Shown: positions 21,121-32,965 of the stretch, piece by piece
Layout: every line of letters begins with the position of its first letter
Position numbering within the stretch: the stretch's first letter is position 1
Assembly (NCBI GenBank): GCA_008828725.1
Contig: MEHQ01003153.1
Coordinates: 274,146-338,145 of the forward strand
Direction: 5' to 3'
Length of the DNA: 64,000 bases
Source of the DNA: Saccharina japonica
Lineage: Eukaryota > Sar > Phaeophyceae > Laminariales > Laminariaceae
The notes under the pieces: model-generated
Databases searched by the model: none
The model's input: only the letters and a program-made list of their open reading frames with translations
Told to the model about the DNA's origin: nothing
Made by a program: the position numbers and the translations under genes

Positions 21121-22266
21121 CATCTTAGCTCTGTTTTCTTCTAGTAACGTACCATGAATACCTACATGTGGATCGGAAATCATTTTGAAACGAGGATCTA
21201 CTACTGTACTACACAGACAAAACGCACGCATAAACCAGGCACTATATACATCAAATTAATTCGTGTTCTTCAAAATCTTTTGATCGCCATCCCCGTATCA
21301 TATCATACACGGCTGATAGATATCCATATGTTCATATCGTAGTAGCTGATCATTAACTCAACGATTTAAGTTGTCGTACACGCGGCTTTTCTTTGCATTA
21401 TATATTTTGTGTTCCGGTTGAATATATCTCCCTAGAGAGTCTGGTACTACAGTTTTGGTGGAATTTACACTGCTGACCGCGAATAATATTCCGATCAAGT
21501 CTCTCCGTACTGCCGAGCATTACCTCCTCGATTTGTTCCTGCGTTTACAGAACTTACCACCCTGACTCGAAATGCAAGTACTCTGCAACGTAGGTTAGAA
21601 CGGGGACACCCACACGGTCCTTGCATTTCCGCAGAGAAAGAGTCTCTTAGCAATATGTGACCAACTGTTTTGGGAAAACGCCGCAGGTACTGCTGTACCT
21701 CCATTGTGGATATACGTTTGCTTGGTGTAGATGAACATCCCACCAGGTGTAGAAAACCCGTAGCAATATACCATGATATATAGTTTTTGCGACGCGTGCT
21801 GCCATGGAGGGTAGCACGGTTCCGACGGAAGTAGTTCTTACGCACTGACGGCGGGCTGCTCAACAAAAACACTACACGCATTCAGAAGAACTTTTGTCAG
21901 ATTCCATGAGATTGTTCATGGGGTTAAACCATACCAGATACGTTTTTTTAATCATTGTCTCAATTTTGGTGAGGCGCCATAGACAGGCGATACTCCTACC
22001 GTCGTATGCCTGGAACATCCGGCAGACAACGATACTTTCGTCAGACAAAGTAAGAGCAAGGCGCATACCCTGTGGAAGTAGCAACGGCACCGAGAGCCTC
22101 TTGCTGATAACACACACGGAGAACACTGCTGCATGCATGCGTTGGGGTAAAACACTGTGTAATACATGTCGTCGATGATATAAATGTACTTCACTTTTGA
22201 CATCGGCTAAAAACCGGACCAACGTGTGAAACAAATGTCTATCTATACTAGAGGCTGTTCGAGGCT
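21121..22266. other. intergenic; two overlapping minus frames
   Basis: Open minus-strand frames at 22234-21872 and 21881-21495 overlap by a few bases and have fairly normal amino-acid composition, but neither has a known motif or a clear ATG start. They could be exons of a lost gene. Confidence 0.3.
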
Positions 22267-22291
22267 GCTACTACTACTACTACTACTACTG

Positions 22292-22374
<83 letters not shown>

Positions 22375-22436
22375 GCTACTTCTACTACTACTACTACTAC
22401 TACTGCTACTATTACTACCAGTACTACTACTACTTG
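22267..22436. repeat. (ACT)n triplet array, ~170 bp
   Basis: More than 50 ACT/CTA units with rare GCT, TCT and ATT interruptions. The poly-Leu and poly-Ser frames across it are artefacts. Confidence 0.95.
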
Positions 22437-22439
22437 AGT

Positions 22440-23339
22440 AGAAGCAGACGTTTTCGCACATCAGCCTGCCCCACCGTAAAGCTGCGTTGGCTGTGTTGGG
22501 GTTTCGAGTGATAAAGAGGCGCGCTACGACAGACGAAACATCAAATGGCCAACTTATGGTGGTGACTCCTTAACTAAGTACACACGTACCCACGATCGGT
22601 GCAGCCCCATTTACAGTAGTTTTATTTTGACAATATGGTCCGGTGTGTATACCTTCCTGTCGCATAGGCTGTCAATTATCCATTGGGCTTTTCAACAGGC
22701 CCTCAGGTGAGGAGCCGTCACTTTATCAGAGGTCTGTAGCCGTTTTTTCGCCGACATTCCCGACTGATCGGCACCCCCTTCCTGAAGAGTTGAAGCTCCG
22801 AGGTGCGCAGTTGCAAGACATATGGTTGGCTGCTGTATTGGTGCATGAACCCAGAAGGCCATGGGGCATGGAGAGGGGGCAGACCGAATGAAACGAGAAG
22901 GTCCTACAGAATGCTTGTTCGCGCTGTGGTCTGTGTGTTTGTTTTTTGGTTTGTCGATGGAGTGCTTTCACGGCCACGGAACTGAGCAGGATTGCGCGCG
23001 GCAACGTTATCGGGCGAAACGACGGGGCTGGGTTATAACACGACCAGAGTGCCGTTTATCGAAGTACAGTCGATTTGTGTATTCATGAGGGTTCATTTTT
23101 GAAGGAACGAAGGCAACGAAACCCGACACTGCTTAGAACGACAAACATCATGTATGTGGATGGCATGCAGCCTCTTTATTCGCTGTGAAAATATGATCGT
23201 AAGTGTTGTCATACCTGCTACACGGTTTGTCATGATCGTGGTGCATGTTGCGGCACAAAACCCGGTAGTAAGCACGAGCTACGACAATCTTCTTTTGAAT
23301 GATCTGTGCCAAGCACGTGTGGATCGTTATGAACTGCAC
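22440..23339. other. intergenic, no gene seen
   Basis: Mixed composition with short frames only. It would be downstream of the minus-strand exon that ends at 23340. Confidence 0.3.
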
Positions 23340-23552
23340 TCACTTGTATGATCCGGTAATTCGTATGAAAAGGAGAAGCTTTGACGGATAATACCAGTTT
23401 TTGGGAATGAAGGGCTGATGTGGGGGGTCTGGGCTGTGTACGTTGTGCCTGGTCAAGAAACCTGGTTCTCGATACGGAGACATTCCTTCCATCTGAAACC
23501 CTGCACTGATAGCAAGTTGCCGAATCTCCACTTCGGAATATTCCAGTCCGTT
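23340..23552 (-). CDS. terminal exon, methyltransferase-like C-terminus (tentative)
   Basis: A pyrimidine-rich TTTACTGTAG acceptor (minus strand, AG at 23554-23553) opens a 70-codon frame ending in TGA at 23340. It reads NGLEYSEVEIRQLAISAGF, then a Pro/Tyr-rich stretch (MEGMSPYREPGF, PFIPKNWYYPSK) and a short hydrophobic end. The EIRQLAISAGF pattern resembles the late helix of SAM-dependent methyltransferases, where an L..L...AGF helix precedes the last strands. That is suggestive only. A possible upstream exon lies at about 23782-23680 (DYLENSAKHRQKVDAEWNGN...), but the phases do not join simply. It may be a partial or decayed gene. Confidence 0.38.
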   Translation of the reverse strand, partial: NGLEYSEVEIRQLAISAGFQMEGMSPYREPGFLTRHNVHSPDPPHQPFIPKNWYYPSKLLLFIRITGSYK

Positions 23553-24894
23553 CTACAGTAAACGAACACCATAACAACAGCTCGAAAGAAAATATCGCAG
23601 TGCAGTAAGTCGCTCTTCCTGATACGACGTGCATTCGATGCGATCGAAACATTTCAGCATGCGTGGCATTTTGAACCTGAACAAAAAATACGCGCGCCTA
23701 CGGTTCGGCTTGATGATCCACATCAACCTGTTGCCGTTCCACTCCGCATCGACCTTTTGACGATGTTTCGCACTGTTTTCCAGATAATCGGCTTAGTTTT
23801 TGCTCCTGGCGCTAGTCTTTCGCCAGCACACCGAGTGACCATGCCAACTCCTGACTCAATCACCCCCTGCAGTACATACCGCTTGAAATCCTATATAATA
23901 CACGTATGATTATGCTAAACGGTCGTACTCCCCCCCCCCAGCCGGTTGGCCTGGCACAGGCCAGTCACGAAACACCATAGACGATGTACGCTGATAACAA
24001 TACTAATTCATGTCTAGACAAAGTATTATTCAAGAAACATTATCTGGAGCGAGCGCTTGGCATGTATGAGCCAAATCTAAAGGCAACCATTATGTGGCTT
24101 GGAGCTTCGTCAGCGCGAGAGGGCGACACGTACGTGGCTTCGGTATATGGCAGAATTGTACGCATGTAGGCTTTGGGAACCACGACTGTAGCACTGTTGC
24201 TCTGCTGCTCCGGTTGTGGGTTACTGAGCGTGCCGAATCAGGTGCATGTTCACTCGTGTTCTTTTTTTGTTCAGCTTTTATGTTGCTGAGTTGATCTTGC
24301 GTTGTTATTTGTACTGTTGGTATTATGTTCAGATATTATCTGGTTTGCATGTACACATACGTCGTAGGCAAACGCTTAGCCATCCATCGGGGTTGAGAAC
24401 GAAGCATACCTACCTATCTATAGCTATCACAGCAGGCGACTCCAGCTGGTGTGTATCATACGGTACGCGGGCTCGCCTCACGGTCATTCTACCGAGCGCT
24501 GTGCCCTGCTGCTGTGGTACCGTATAGGCGCGAGGTGGGGATGGGGGCCAGGGAATGGCCGTACTCGCTGAAGTTTTGCCACAACGGGTAAGCAACCTCG
24601 CCAACTGAACACTGTGGTAGACGTGGTGTGGGTTTGTGGCCTGTGTGTGGGCAAACCATGCGTTGTTTGCTTGTTTGTCCTGATGAGGTGCAGGCTCTCT
24701 CCCGTCTGGTTTGCTTGCCCGTTGACGAAGCATGGGTTATTTTCTTGACGGCTACGTGATTGTATTGGCGAAGGCCTGTAAACTGGTGGTCGACAGCCAA
24801 AGATAAAAAAAAAAACTCGTGAAAACAGGCCTCTGTTCGTAGGAGAAAGGCCGTTAGGTACGAAAAGCTGCAAGTATAACACCAACCCCAGTTT
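23553..24894. other. intergenic or upstream gene region
   Basis: Could contain further exons of the minus-strand gene ending at 23340. A protein-like stretch is visible at 23782-23680. Otherwise nothing is recognised. A C-run lies at 23931-23939. Confidence 0.3.
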
Positions 24895-25135
24895 CTGTGA
24901 ACGTGATGGTACTTATATGTATAGCAAGGTACCCGGTGCCCTGCCAGACAGCAGAGTCCACGTATCACACCAGCACCAAGTGACTGTAGCAGTAAGTACA
25001 ATACACACGTGGTGTCTTTACCCGGTAGCCCCGACAACAAATGCCACCCAAAACAAGGCAAAACACATGGCACCCCAGAAACAAGCACACAGACAGGAGC
25101 TTTCCGGGATTGGAACCTCCGACTTGTGACAAGCA
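24895..25135 (-). repeat. dispersed ~240-bp repeat, copy 1
   Basis: Matches 35905-36150 in the same orientation. Shared blocks include ACCCGGTGCC, GTGGTGTCTT followed by ACCCGGTAG, and TTTCCGGGATTGGAAC. The last resembles a reversed Pol III B box (GGTTCNANTCC), but no A box is visible. On the minus strand both copies keep an open frame with an FQSRK.PVC ... GLPGK pattern, so a decayed coding origin is also possible. Confidence 0.6.
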
Positions 25136-25198
25136 GAAGCAAGGGGATAAAGTTTCGTATAGGTTATACGATCGAATAGATTATGTATTCATTTCGAT

Positions 25199-25309
25199 CT
25201 ATTACGGGGGACCGTAGTAAGTAGGACCAAATATTGTTAGTAAAAATAGGGAAATATATAGGTTTTTATGTGTACCGTAGGTCTTATTTACTATGCTCCT
25301 TCGTAATAG
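25199..25309. mobile_element. 111-bp MITE candidate
   Basis: CTATTACGGGGGACCGTAGT at the left pairs with the right end (TAGGTCTTATTTACTATGCT and on to CGTAATAG) as ~33-bp terminal inverted repeats. Non-coding and AT-rich inside. No target duplication found. Confidence 0.55.
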
Positions 25310-27044
25310 ACTGATATATACAGTACGCGATAGCAGTTAAGAAACTCTTATTTTGGCTACGGCTTGGGGCTTATTTCCCCCCCGATTTGAGCTTAAATAC
25401 CTAAATCCAATTTCTTATTTCGCGAACGGATGCAGAACGCCATATTATTAATGTCCAAATAAATGCTTAGTCTACAAAGGGGTACAACGCGATATGTATT
25501 TCTTCGGAGGTTGCAAAAAAATGTCAATCACCGCACAGGCATCCATCCATGATGATGAAGATCAATAACAAAATATTAAACGACAGGCTTGAGGACTGTG
25601 CAGACACCAACGCTCATAATGTTGCCCGCTTTCAATGACCCCATGACCGTACCACTACCGCTGCATATCTGTGCTTCCCTACCGGGAACAGCCGTCCAGG
25701 CTACAGCACATACGATCTACGTTACGCACGTTAGGCGTCAAGGTTCTCCCCCTGCTACTGATAGCGGGGTTTCCTGCGGCAGCTAACCTCCCAACTGACT
25801 GTTTTGCCCGCCCCCTCCAACTGCTGCACCCTCCCTCTGCTCTTCCTCGTTTGGCAGTAGCAAAACCCACGCAAACACCGCCGCCGCGCTTGATTCCGTG
25901 CTGTATGTTTCGTGATGATTATTTATATTTAATGTATTTTGACGTGTATTTTTTTTTATAAAACGTACTGGTTTACACTACTTAATACCGGCATTTCCTT
26001 GGTATTTCACAAAATCAGCTGTCAGGTCGATTTTTGGGGAGGAGGCAGTTTGGTGGGGTGCCTGGTGCGGCCTTTGAGAGGTGTTACGGCAGCTTTTTGT
26101 CATTTTGGGCCGTAGTACATTCTTGTAGATTCTTAGTTGCCGATCCCCTTGCACTTCTCGATTTCTAAATCATATTTCTCCTCGAAAGTCAGCACAAATT
26201 CTTAGTTGTAATAAGATACGTAAACATTCAACGCTTAAATAATAAACACCCACATCCTTAAGGGGCCCCTTCGGTGTTAAAAAAACAAGTGTACTTGAGC
26301 GTTTTTTTTTTTTTTTTTAAAGCAGCAATACTATTTCTGGTATAATAACACTATATCAGTACTCCATACGGAAAACGGCATAGCTCCAGTCGTAATGCTA
26401 AAGACCCCCGACCGACCAACGTATAGCTTGTTTGTTTTAGTCTCTAGGAGGTATTGGGGCTCTTGGATCTGCAATGGAGGGCAATCATTGCTGTGTTTGC
26501 ATCACGAAACGAAAGTGCTCCGCAGCAAGATTTTGATCGTTTCGGAGCTCCTATTTGATATCTATACTCTGTTGTGGCCACGTAGGACGCTACGAACGGT
26601 CGAACTAGAGGCTCAGGTACGTTCACCTACTAGTGCTCGGCGTCCTCGTCGGAAACCTGAGTTAAAAAAGTACCAGCAGCCGGAGAAAATGCTTTTTTTC
26701 AAATTCGTCTTGGGTACCAGGGGTATAGCGAGTCGTTTTCGAGCAAGAGGCACTTTTCGTGATGAAAAAGGCGTCTGATCGATATGCCTCTTGAGACACA
26801 AATGTTGACCATGATCTACGCTCTCTGCAACTACTCATTGGTCGAAACACTGAGCATTAAAACGGGATAAATGCCGTTCTCCGTAGGGAGTCACGAAAAT
26901 GTGAAAATTCTACCAGAAATAGTGTAGCAACTGAAACAAAAAACGGATTTGTTTTTTTATTTGCTCATATACTTGTTGCTCGAAGGGGTCCCTTAACTGC
27001 TGTCGCGTCCTGTATGTGTGTTTGCATTTGGCAGACGACGCGAG
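25310..27044. other. intergenic, no gene seen
   Basis: Contains a T18 run at about 26305-26322 and a C-run at 25378. No frame shows a domain. Confidence 0.35.
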
Positions 27045-27635
27045 CGCGTCCGAGGCTCTCCCCGGCCAAGCCGGAAGGGGTGAGAAACCTGAGATGCGAA
27101 CAGGAAACAGCGCACCGATTGGTTGAACTCATTGCGAGGTACTACTACTTACTACTGTGTATGTAGCTCGAAAAGGACTCAATATCTGGCCTATAAAACA
27201 CATACATACATTTCGATCGGTCACCGCCGACCTCGGACAACTAAATATTTACTCGTACTTGGTATCCACTTATTTGTGTGTAAGGAAAGCATGATGAGGT
27301 ATGACGAGCGCCGGAACATACATACATGATAAATTGTATGATAAGATCGCACCCATCACCGAGTAAGCCGCATGGCGGCAGGACCTACGCGACTCGCGTG
27401 GTGGAGACGTTGACACTTAAGATGCGAGTATTACGCTCTCATGTTGATCACGCAACAATCAAAATAGGGCGAGCGGGCTTTGCGGGGTTTTGTACGTCCC
27501 CATGATCGTTGTCGTTATTTTATCGGCATTCTGGGGTTCTCTGTTCTGTGACGATAATTGTCGTTGTCGTTATCGAAGTTATGTTGGCGTTACCGTACCG
27601 AAACGTTTTCGGCTTCGGTATCCAACATACGCTTG
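27045..27635. repeat. dispersed ~590-bp repeat, copy 1
   Basis: Direct match to 36405-36985, with shared blocks ACCGATTGGTT, GTGTGTAAGGAAAGCATG, CATCACCGAGTA, GTTGATCACG and ACCGAAACGTTTTCGG. The right end is a hairpin: TGTTGGCGTTACCG pairs imperfectly with CGGTATCCAACA. GTTATCG/GTTGTCG motifs are clustered just before it. A related tail lies at about 33684-33815. Confidence 0.7.
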
Positions 27636-29693
27636 TTCCTCTTCAGCACGTATGATATATACACCGCGCGTGGTACGTGGTATACTGTATATGTATAGGT
27701 ACCAAATTGACATTTTCCCGGAATACTTTCACTTTTCATCCCCGGCCGTGGGTCTTTCCTCGCGCTGTCGGCTGCGGGGCACGCAGGCGGGCCGCGTGTA
27801 CACCGCGGCGCAAGTGCGGGTCCCGGCCGAGGCCCGTGGGGCGTGCTCTGGGCCTTCAAGGTCGCGAATTCTGGAAATTAACTCAGGGGAGACGTTCCGA
27901 CTTGACACCGCCTCGCAACTACCTTGGAAAACCTGTCGTACGACTGTTTTTTCGTTTTTTCATCCGTATGAACTTTGATGCACGCACGAGACAAGGACCG
28001 TACCGACATTGAACAAGGCACACAGCAAGCGCCGTGCAGCAGAAGTTGATACCATGTTGCAAGCGGCTGCTCTCTGTGGGCTGTGTACAGCAGTAACAGT
28101 TGCACGAGACGCTTAAACAATTTCATGCTCATTTGATGTAAATTTGTAATTTACTTCCAACATTTTGGAATCTACGTAGAGTACATACACAGATCTACGA
28201 GTACATCTGTACAGTACGCAGTATCATATCTACCTCTCTCTATCTACGTAAACGATAGATCGATCTCCCTACGAACGAATACAAGTATGTTGGTACAGTA
28301 GTACTACGAGTACTACTGCTGTATTTTACGGGTGCATGTCTAGAGTCTAGACTATAAAATACAAAGCAGCCGATGCGCCATTTATCGAACAGCACAGCAG
28401 TACAGCAGATGAAGCTGCATAACACGCAGTAGGCGCTGTTCGGATTATTGCCTTTGTGACAGCTGTGGTATCCTGTTTGCGTGCGCAGGACCCGTAGCAC
28501 ACAGCTCGCAGGGGGGATCCAGTAAGTCTAGTTGTGACAGCTACGAACTACTGCTGTGTTCTGTGTTCTGTCGTTCTTTGTGTACGCGTGTGTGTATGTG
28601 TGATGTATGCGATTCCAGCGAAACCTCCCCCTCTATTTTAAAGTACCCGCGCAGTACAGCAGCGAGTGAAAACAACAAAACAGCTGCGAGATGCCCGTTA
28701 CGGGTATGGATAAAGCTTCATACTCGCGGAGCAATTAGACCACGGGCACCCGGGTACCCAGCTGTTCGACGGGTTCCCTTAGACGAGTATTCAGCTGCTA
28801 AACGCGTACCAGGGTACCCGGCCAAAATGTACAGCAGTAAATACTCTTCTTATCTAAGACCGGGGCGGGACTCGTCAGGCAACAGCTCTGTCATAACCAT
28901 CTTGTGTATACTCAGCTGTACAGCGTAGAACAGCCGTGATAAATCCTTGTGTATTATTGTGTGCACACTCTGCTCTCCAGCACAGTAGCTACTGTAGATG
29001 TTACTGCGTGTGCTCCGTGTACTCACTCGTTGTGTATCGTGTATTGTACGTGCTCTGTGCTATGCTGTCGGTACTGTTCTGTGACAGTCACTTCTGTCGT
29101 ATGTGTGTACTCTTGGTGTGCTCTGTGTATATAGCCTTCGTGCTGCACTCTCTGTACTCTATGCACTGTATGATATGTGCTGCTGTAGTAGCAGTATCCT
29201 GCGAGGGCCTGCTGAGGGTCATCCATAACGAACAAAAAAACGAAACTCACGATTCGGGACATACATTACAACAAATAATATAACGATTCGTGATTTTTCA
29301 GGTATGTCACAGTTTATGTCACGGTTGGTAACATTTTTTCATGTCGAAGAAAGTTCGTTTTCCAAGAATATTTGCGTGTGATGGGTGAGTGGGGCCGGGT
29401 CGGGCCGGGCCTGTGATACATTTTCAAGTCACGGACCGAATCCCGACATAGCCTGTGATACTTCAATCTCCCGCGCCGCCGAGGTGGCCCGGCTGGCGAG
29501 ATGCCAAGCTCGCAGGTCGTCTGTTTTGCCTCGCCCATATTCTCAGGATACTTGCTTCACTTTTGTTTGCGCTGTGCCGCCTCCTCGAGGTTTGGAGGCC
29601 GCAACGTGCGCGTTCGCCAGCACCCAGCGGTTGCTTTGGGGAGCCGCTTGCTGTCCACAATCGGTGTAGGCAGCAGATTAAGCTGTAACCCCT
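27636..29693. other. intergenic, no gene seen
   Basis: Several multi-frame open stretches but none with a known motif. Dense TACGTAG/AGATCTAC palindromic words lie at 28170-28260, and a TG-rich patch at 28950-29170 causes Cys/Val-rich chance frames. Confidence 0.3.
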
Positions 29694-29696
29694 TAC

Positions 29697-29875
29697 ACAG
29701 TACCGGCCCGCTCATAAGAAACAAGAAATCGCGCTTAGGCTGACTTTCCTAGATTTGAGAAAGGGGTGTGTCCCACACTAACTTCAGTGTAATAGCTATC
29801 GACTTTCCTTTTTCCCCCGTAATGTTTAGGCTGGGTTTTTTGTGGGGCACTTTCTTATGAGAGGGCCGGTACAGT
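29697..29875. mobile_element. 179-bp MITE with 25-bp TIRs
   Basis: ACAGTACCGGCCCGCTCATA at the left pairs with the complement of the right end (TATGAGAGGGCCGGTACAGT) over 25 bp with two mismatches. The TIR inner part CTCATAAGAAA and an internal GCTGACTTTC...CTTCAGTGTA are shared in weaker form with the AATAAGAAA repeats at ~30.7, 34.3, 34.7, 50.6 and 54.7 kb. Confidence 0.65.
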
Positions 29876-29898
29876 AGTAACCATTTGAGAACGTGCTA

Positions 29899-30391
29899 TT
29901 TTTTTGTGGGTTCTGCCGATGGCTGTACTGAAAGAACCAAGGCGACAATTCACACGCCGGTTGTGTCCAACAATGCCCTGAGTGAAAAGGAAAATTCGCG
30001 TTCACGTCGATCTTTATATTTTTCAGTTTTGCTTTAGTTATAGCCTTAAAAGGCTATTTTCGGTAAGGATTGCAATGGCCAATTTTCAATATATTTAATT
30101 TCGGCTGGCTCAGGAAACCATATTCTAGACCCGATATCAGACACATTTTCAATATCGGGTCTAGAATATGGTTTCCTGAGCCAGCCGAAATTAAATATAT
30201 TGAAAATTGGCCATTTGCAATCCTTACCGAAAATAGCCTTTCAAGGCTATAACTAAAGCAAAACTGAAAAATATAAAGATCGACGCGAACGCGAATTTTC
30301 ATTTTCACTCAGGGCATTGATGGACACAACCGGCGTGTGAATTGTCGCCTTGGTTCTTTCAGTACAGCCATCGGCAGAACCCACAAAAAAA
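29899..30391. mobile_element. near-perfect foldback hairpin (240-bp arms)
   Basis: Positions 29899-30137 and 30152-30391 are inverted copies with only a few differences (for example GAAAAGGAAAATTCGCG versus CGCGAATTTTCATTTTC). They are separated by a 14-base loop, 30138-30151. The arms are non-coding. So short a loop implies a young inverted duplication or a foldback MITE. Confidence 0.85.
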
Positions 30392-30639
30392 GAATTTGTT
30401 AATATCATACGAGCACGATAGTGAGTTTTTTTTATAAAAGACTATGGATGGGCAGGAAAGCGAATCACAGCATGGTCTTTATTTCTGTGTTTCCGCGTAT
30501 ATGTGCCAGGTGTGCTTTTACCAGGTGTATTTAGTTACGTGAGCGAATATTTTCATTAAAAATCGAAATTTCGTCTAAATTTGGCGTCCTGATCTAATAT
30601 AGCACGTGTTGTACCAATATATAACGTACCATGTAATAT

Positions 30640-30840
30640 ATAATTTGACATATATAGTACTGGGCATCTATTAATATTACAATAGGAAACATGGAATCTA
30701 GTCCAGACTGGATTTTTGATGTTAGATAAGGTGCTTTCTACACTAATTTCAAAATAACCACTGCCGAATTTCATCTTTTCCTCAAAATCTCAGACTGAAT
30801 TTTCCTCGTTAGCCTGTTTCCTATCAGGTGTCCTGTACTG
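30640..30840. mobile_element. AATAAGAAA-family MITE, diverged copy
   Basis: Begins with an ACAATAGGAAACATGG-type end and finishes CCTGTTTCCTATCAGGTG, an imperfect inverted pair. The interior TAGTCCAGACTGGATTTTT and GTGCTTTCTACACTAATTTC also occur at 59860-59930. Confidence 0.5.
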
Positions 30841-30974
30841 TATATGTATCGTATCATAGATGGGCAATTATCAAAAGAATAAGATTTCTTCGAAACTCAT
30901 CTGTGCAAAATATAACAAGCAGCGATGACGGGGATTGGGACTGAACTGCCTTGTGAACATTTGTTGCTGTTGTT

Positions 30975-31235
30975 GTTGTCTTCACATTAAACCCGTTCTT
31001 TCTACTCAACCACATCAGTACACCCAGTGCCTGTCCTGATTCCCAATCCTAGAGAGATACAAATTATGTGGTCACAGACTGTGAGACAGAGAAAAAACAA
31101 AACAAAATAAACGCAAATTAATGGGTAAAGCAAGTGAGATGCGTAACGTACCGGGTACGAGAACACAGCGACACGAGCCGAACCAAAAATAAGAACAAAA
31201 AAGAGAAATAAAAAAAATATCTGAAATAAAACAGA
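30975..31235 (-). repeat. dispersed TTCACATTAA family, copy 1
   Basis: Contains GTCTTCACATTAAACC, TCAGTACACCCAGTGCC and GTGGTCACAGACTGTGAGACAGAG. The complements occur in the same order at 50930-51050 and, less well, at 53150-53330 and 49390-49500. Confidence 0.55.
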
Positions 31236-31440
31236 ATACAAATGACGCAGGGAGACAGAAGCGCCCCTAGGCGAAAATCACACGTGCCCAAGAGGAACAG
31301 ATAACTGCTGCACGGGCGAGGCAACACGGAAAAAGAGAGACACCGGCACAGGGTAGAAACAAAAGGAGAAACAAGGCAAAAAAAGCAAGAAAGAAGACAC
31401 GAGAGAGGAAAAGAGAAAAATAGTTATCAAGGCAAGCTCA
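31080..31440. repeat. purine-rich tract
   Basis: The plus strand is strongly A+G rich (GAGA, AAAAAGAGAGAC, GAAAGAAGACACGAGAGAGG). The complementary bias is seen at 50700-50850. The reading frames here are composition artefacts. Confidence 0.6.
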
Positions 31441-31619
31441 AGGCGATGGTAACAACAAGTGCCCGTCTCTGCTATAAAAACTGATACGGGGACCATGTCA
31501 CACCTTCTGCCATCTCATTCCCACGCTAAAAACAAAAACGGTGTCAAGAGTCGATACTACCTCTGCCGCGCCCCCCCCAGTGAACACATCAACAGGAAAC
31601 AAATAATAGAATTCAAGGA

Positions 31620-32430
31620 CTAGTCGAGCCGATATCTGGCCACACGATCTACCATTTCGTTTCTGCATTCGTCGACGGCTGTATCAGTAAGGCCGCCCCT
31701 GCCCCCCCCCCCCTCTCGCCTGGTCGCCTCTCTTGGCGTCCTCAGCTGTATGCCGTAGCCAGCTCCTCTCCGCTTCGGCCCTGTGCCACCTCGCCATGAA
31801 ATGGTCCGCCGCCTTGCCAACCCCATGATACCACACCCCCCTCTTTTTAGCCGCCCTCGGCCATAGTACCGTCTCTGCTCCGAACAGTAAAGGGGAGCTT
31901 TCTGTGGAGCCTTCTGTCGCTCGAAAAACCCTGAGGCCATCTGCTAGACAATGTGCCCAGTTCTTTTCTGGTCGGCCAGGCCCCGGGGTCCCACCGGCGA
32001 TCGTCCCAAACATCACCCGCCTGGTCAGCCGCTCATTGGTCGTGCGCTCTACGCCCCCCGCAAAGAGGAGGCGTCGTTTGCGGATGGTCGTCTCAACGCT
32101 CTCGCATTGTGCCTTTTTGAGAGCCTTGGCGTACGACATGAGATGGTCGGTGCGTTGTCGGTGCTGGGAACCAATGAGCCGTAGGAGGAATTTGTGGTGT
32201 GCCGTTCGGAGCTCAGCGAAGTGCTCCTGGCCAAGGGTCCACGTCACACACCCGTACAGCAGTGTCTCCATCACCTCGGCCTTTAGCATGCGCACCTTTA
32301 GAGTGAACGGAGCATCCTCCATATTGTACAGCTCCCGCTTGAACCGATTGTAGCATGCCCATGCGAGTCGGATGCGTCGTTTGATCGTGCACAGATAATG
32401 CAAGTGCCTGGGAGTAAAGCGAAGTATTTT
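31620..32430 (-). pseudogene. LINE reverse-transcriptase C-terminal fragment
   Basis: The minus-strand product starts mid-protein with RRIRLAWACYNRFKRELY, then LKAEVMETLLYGCVTWTL and ELRTAHHKFLLRLIG. This is the conserved region just after the RT domain of many non-LTR (LINE) retrotransposons, where a YG..TW motif is typical. The first open frame closes at 31684. A 12-C run at 31702-31713 shifts frame, and the original frame continues to a natural end at ~31620 (DRVARYRLD). 5' truncation is usual for LINE copies. The left junction is against a TACTCGG-type array. No poly-A tail or target duplication was identified. Confidence 0.75.
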
Positions 32431-32965
32431 CAAGAAAAAATACTTTCGATACTTCGCGTACTCCCCCGTATTTCGACTTTATGTACTGCGGATACTGCCA
32501 ATACTACACGATTTTGGGTTCCGATACTGTGGGTTCTCCTTGTACTCGCAGTATAGGGGCATTTTGTACTTGCCCATACTGCCAGTACTCTCAGTATTAA
32601 GGCCGCAAGTACTCTGTTTATAGTATACTCTCAGGAGTCGGAGGGTGTTTGGTAGTCCTACTAGTACTCGCGGTACTCGCAGTACAACAAGCAGTCGAAA
32701 TTCCGCTCGTATTTGCTGGTACCTGCAGTACACAACTCGGAAATACTTCAAGTACAGAAGTTATCCACCGTAACAGTATTGAACCCCGAAGTGTTGCGAG
32801 TATGCAGTACAGATTATCGCATACCGCGAGTACTGGCCGTATTTCGAATTACAGAAAGCCCCAATACTACGGGAACACGAAGTACCTGAAGTAATTGTTC
32901 TCGGGAATGATTTATTTTACTCCCAGGTACGTGGATCATCTACAAGCTACGAGCATCTGTGAAAC
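32431..32965. repeat. diverged TACTCGGAGTA-family array
   Basis: Repeated TACTCGCAGTA, TACTCSCGGTAC and ATACTGCCAGTACTC units. It ends with ACGAAGTACCTGAAGTA, a TTTACTCCCAGGTAC block and GAGCATCTGTGAAA, the same end as the arrays at 14.2-15.0 kb. Its left end is fused to the LINE fragment. Confidence 0.6.

Noticed and set aside
22226..22461. Poly-Leu and poly-Ser reading frames across the ACT array
   Set aside because: Frames are open only because a triplet repeat without stops reads through in those frames; no start context or domain.
24489..25142. 217-codon minus-strand frame as a gene
   Set aside because: Part of it is the dispersed 240-bp repeat shared with 35905-36150, and the remainder has no domain or good start.
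28936..29283. Cys-rich small protein gene
   Set aside because: Starts at GTG, lies in TG/TAC simple sequence, and Cys arises from TGT/TGC runs.
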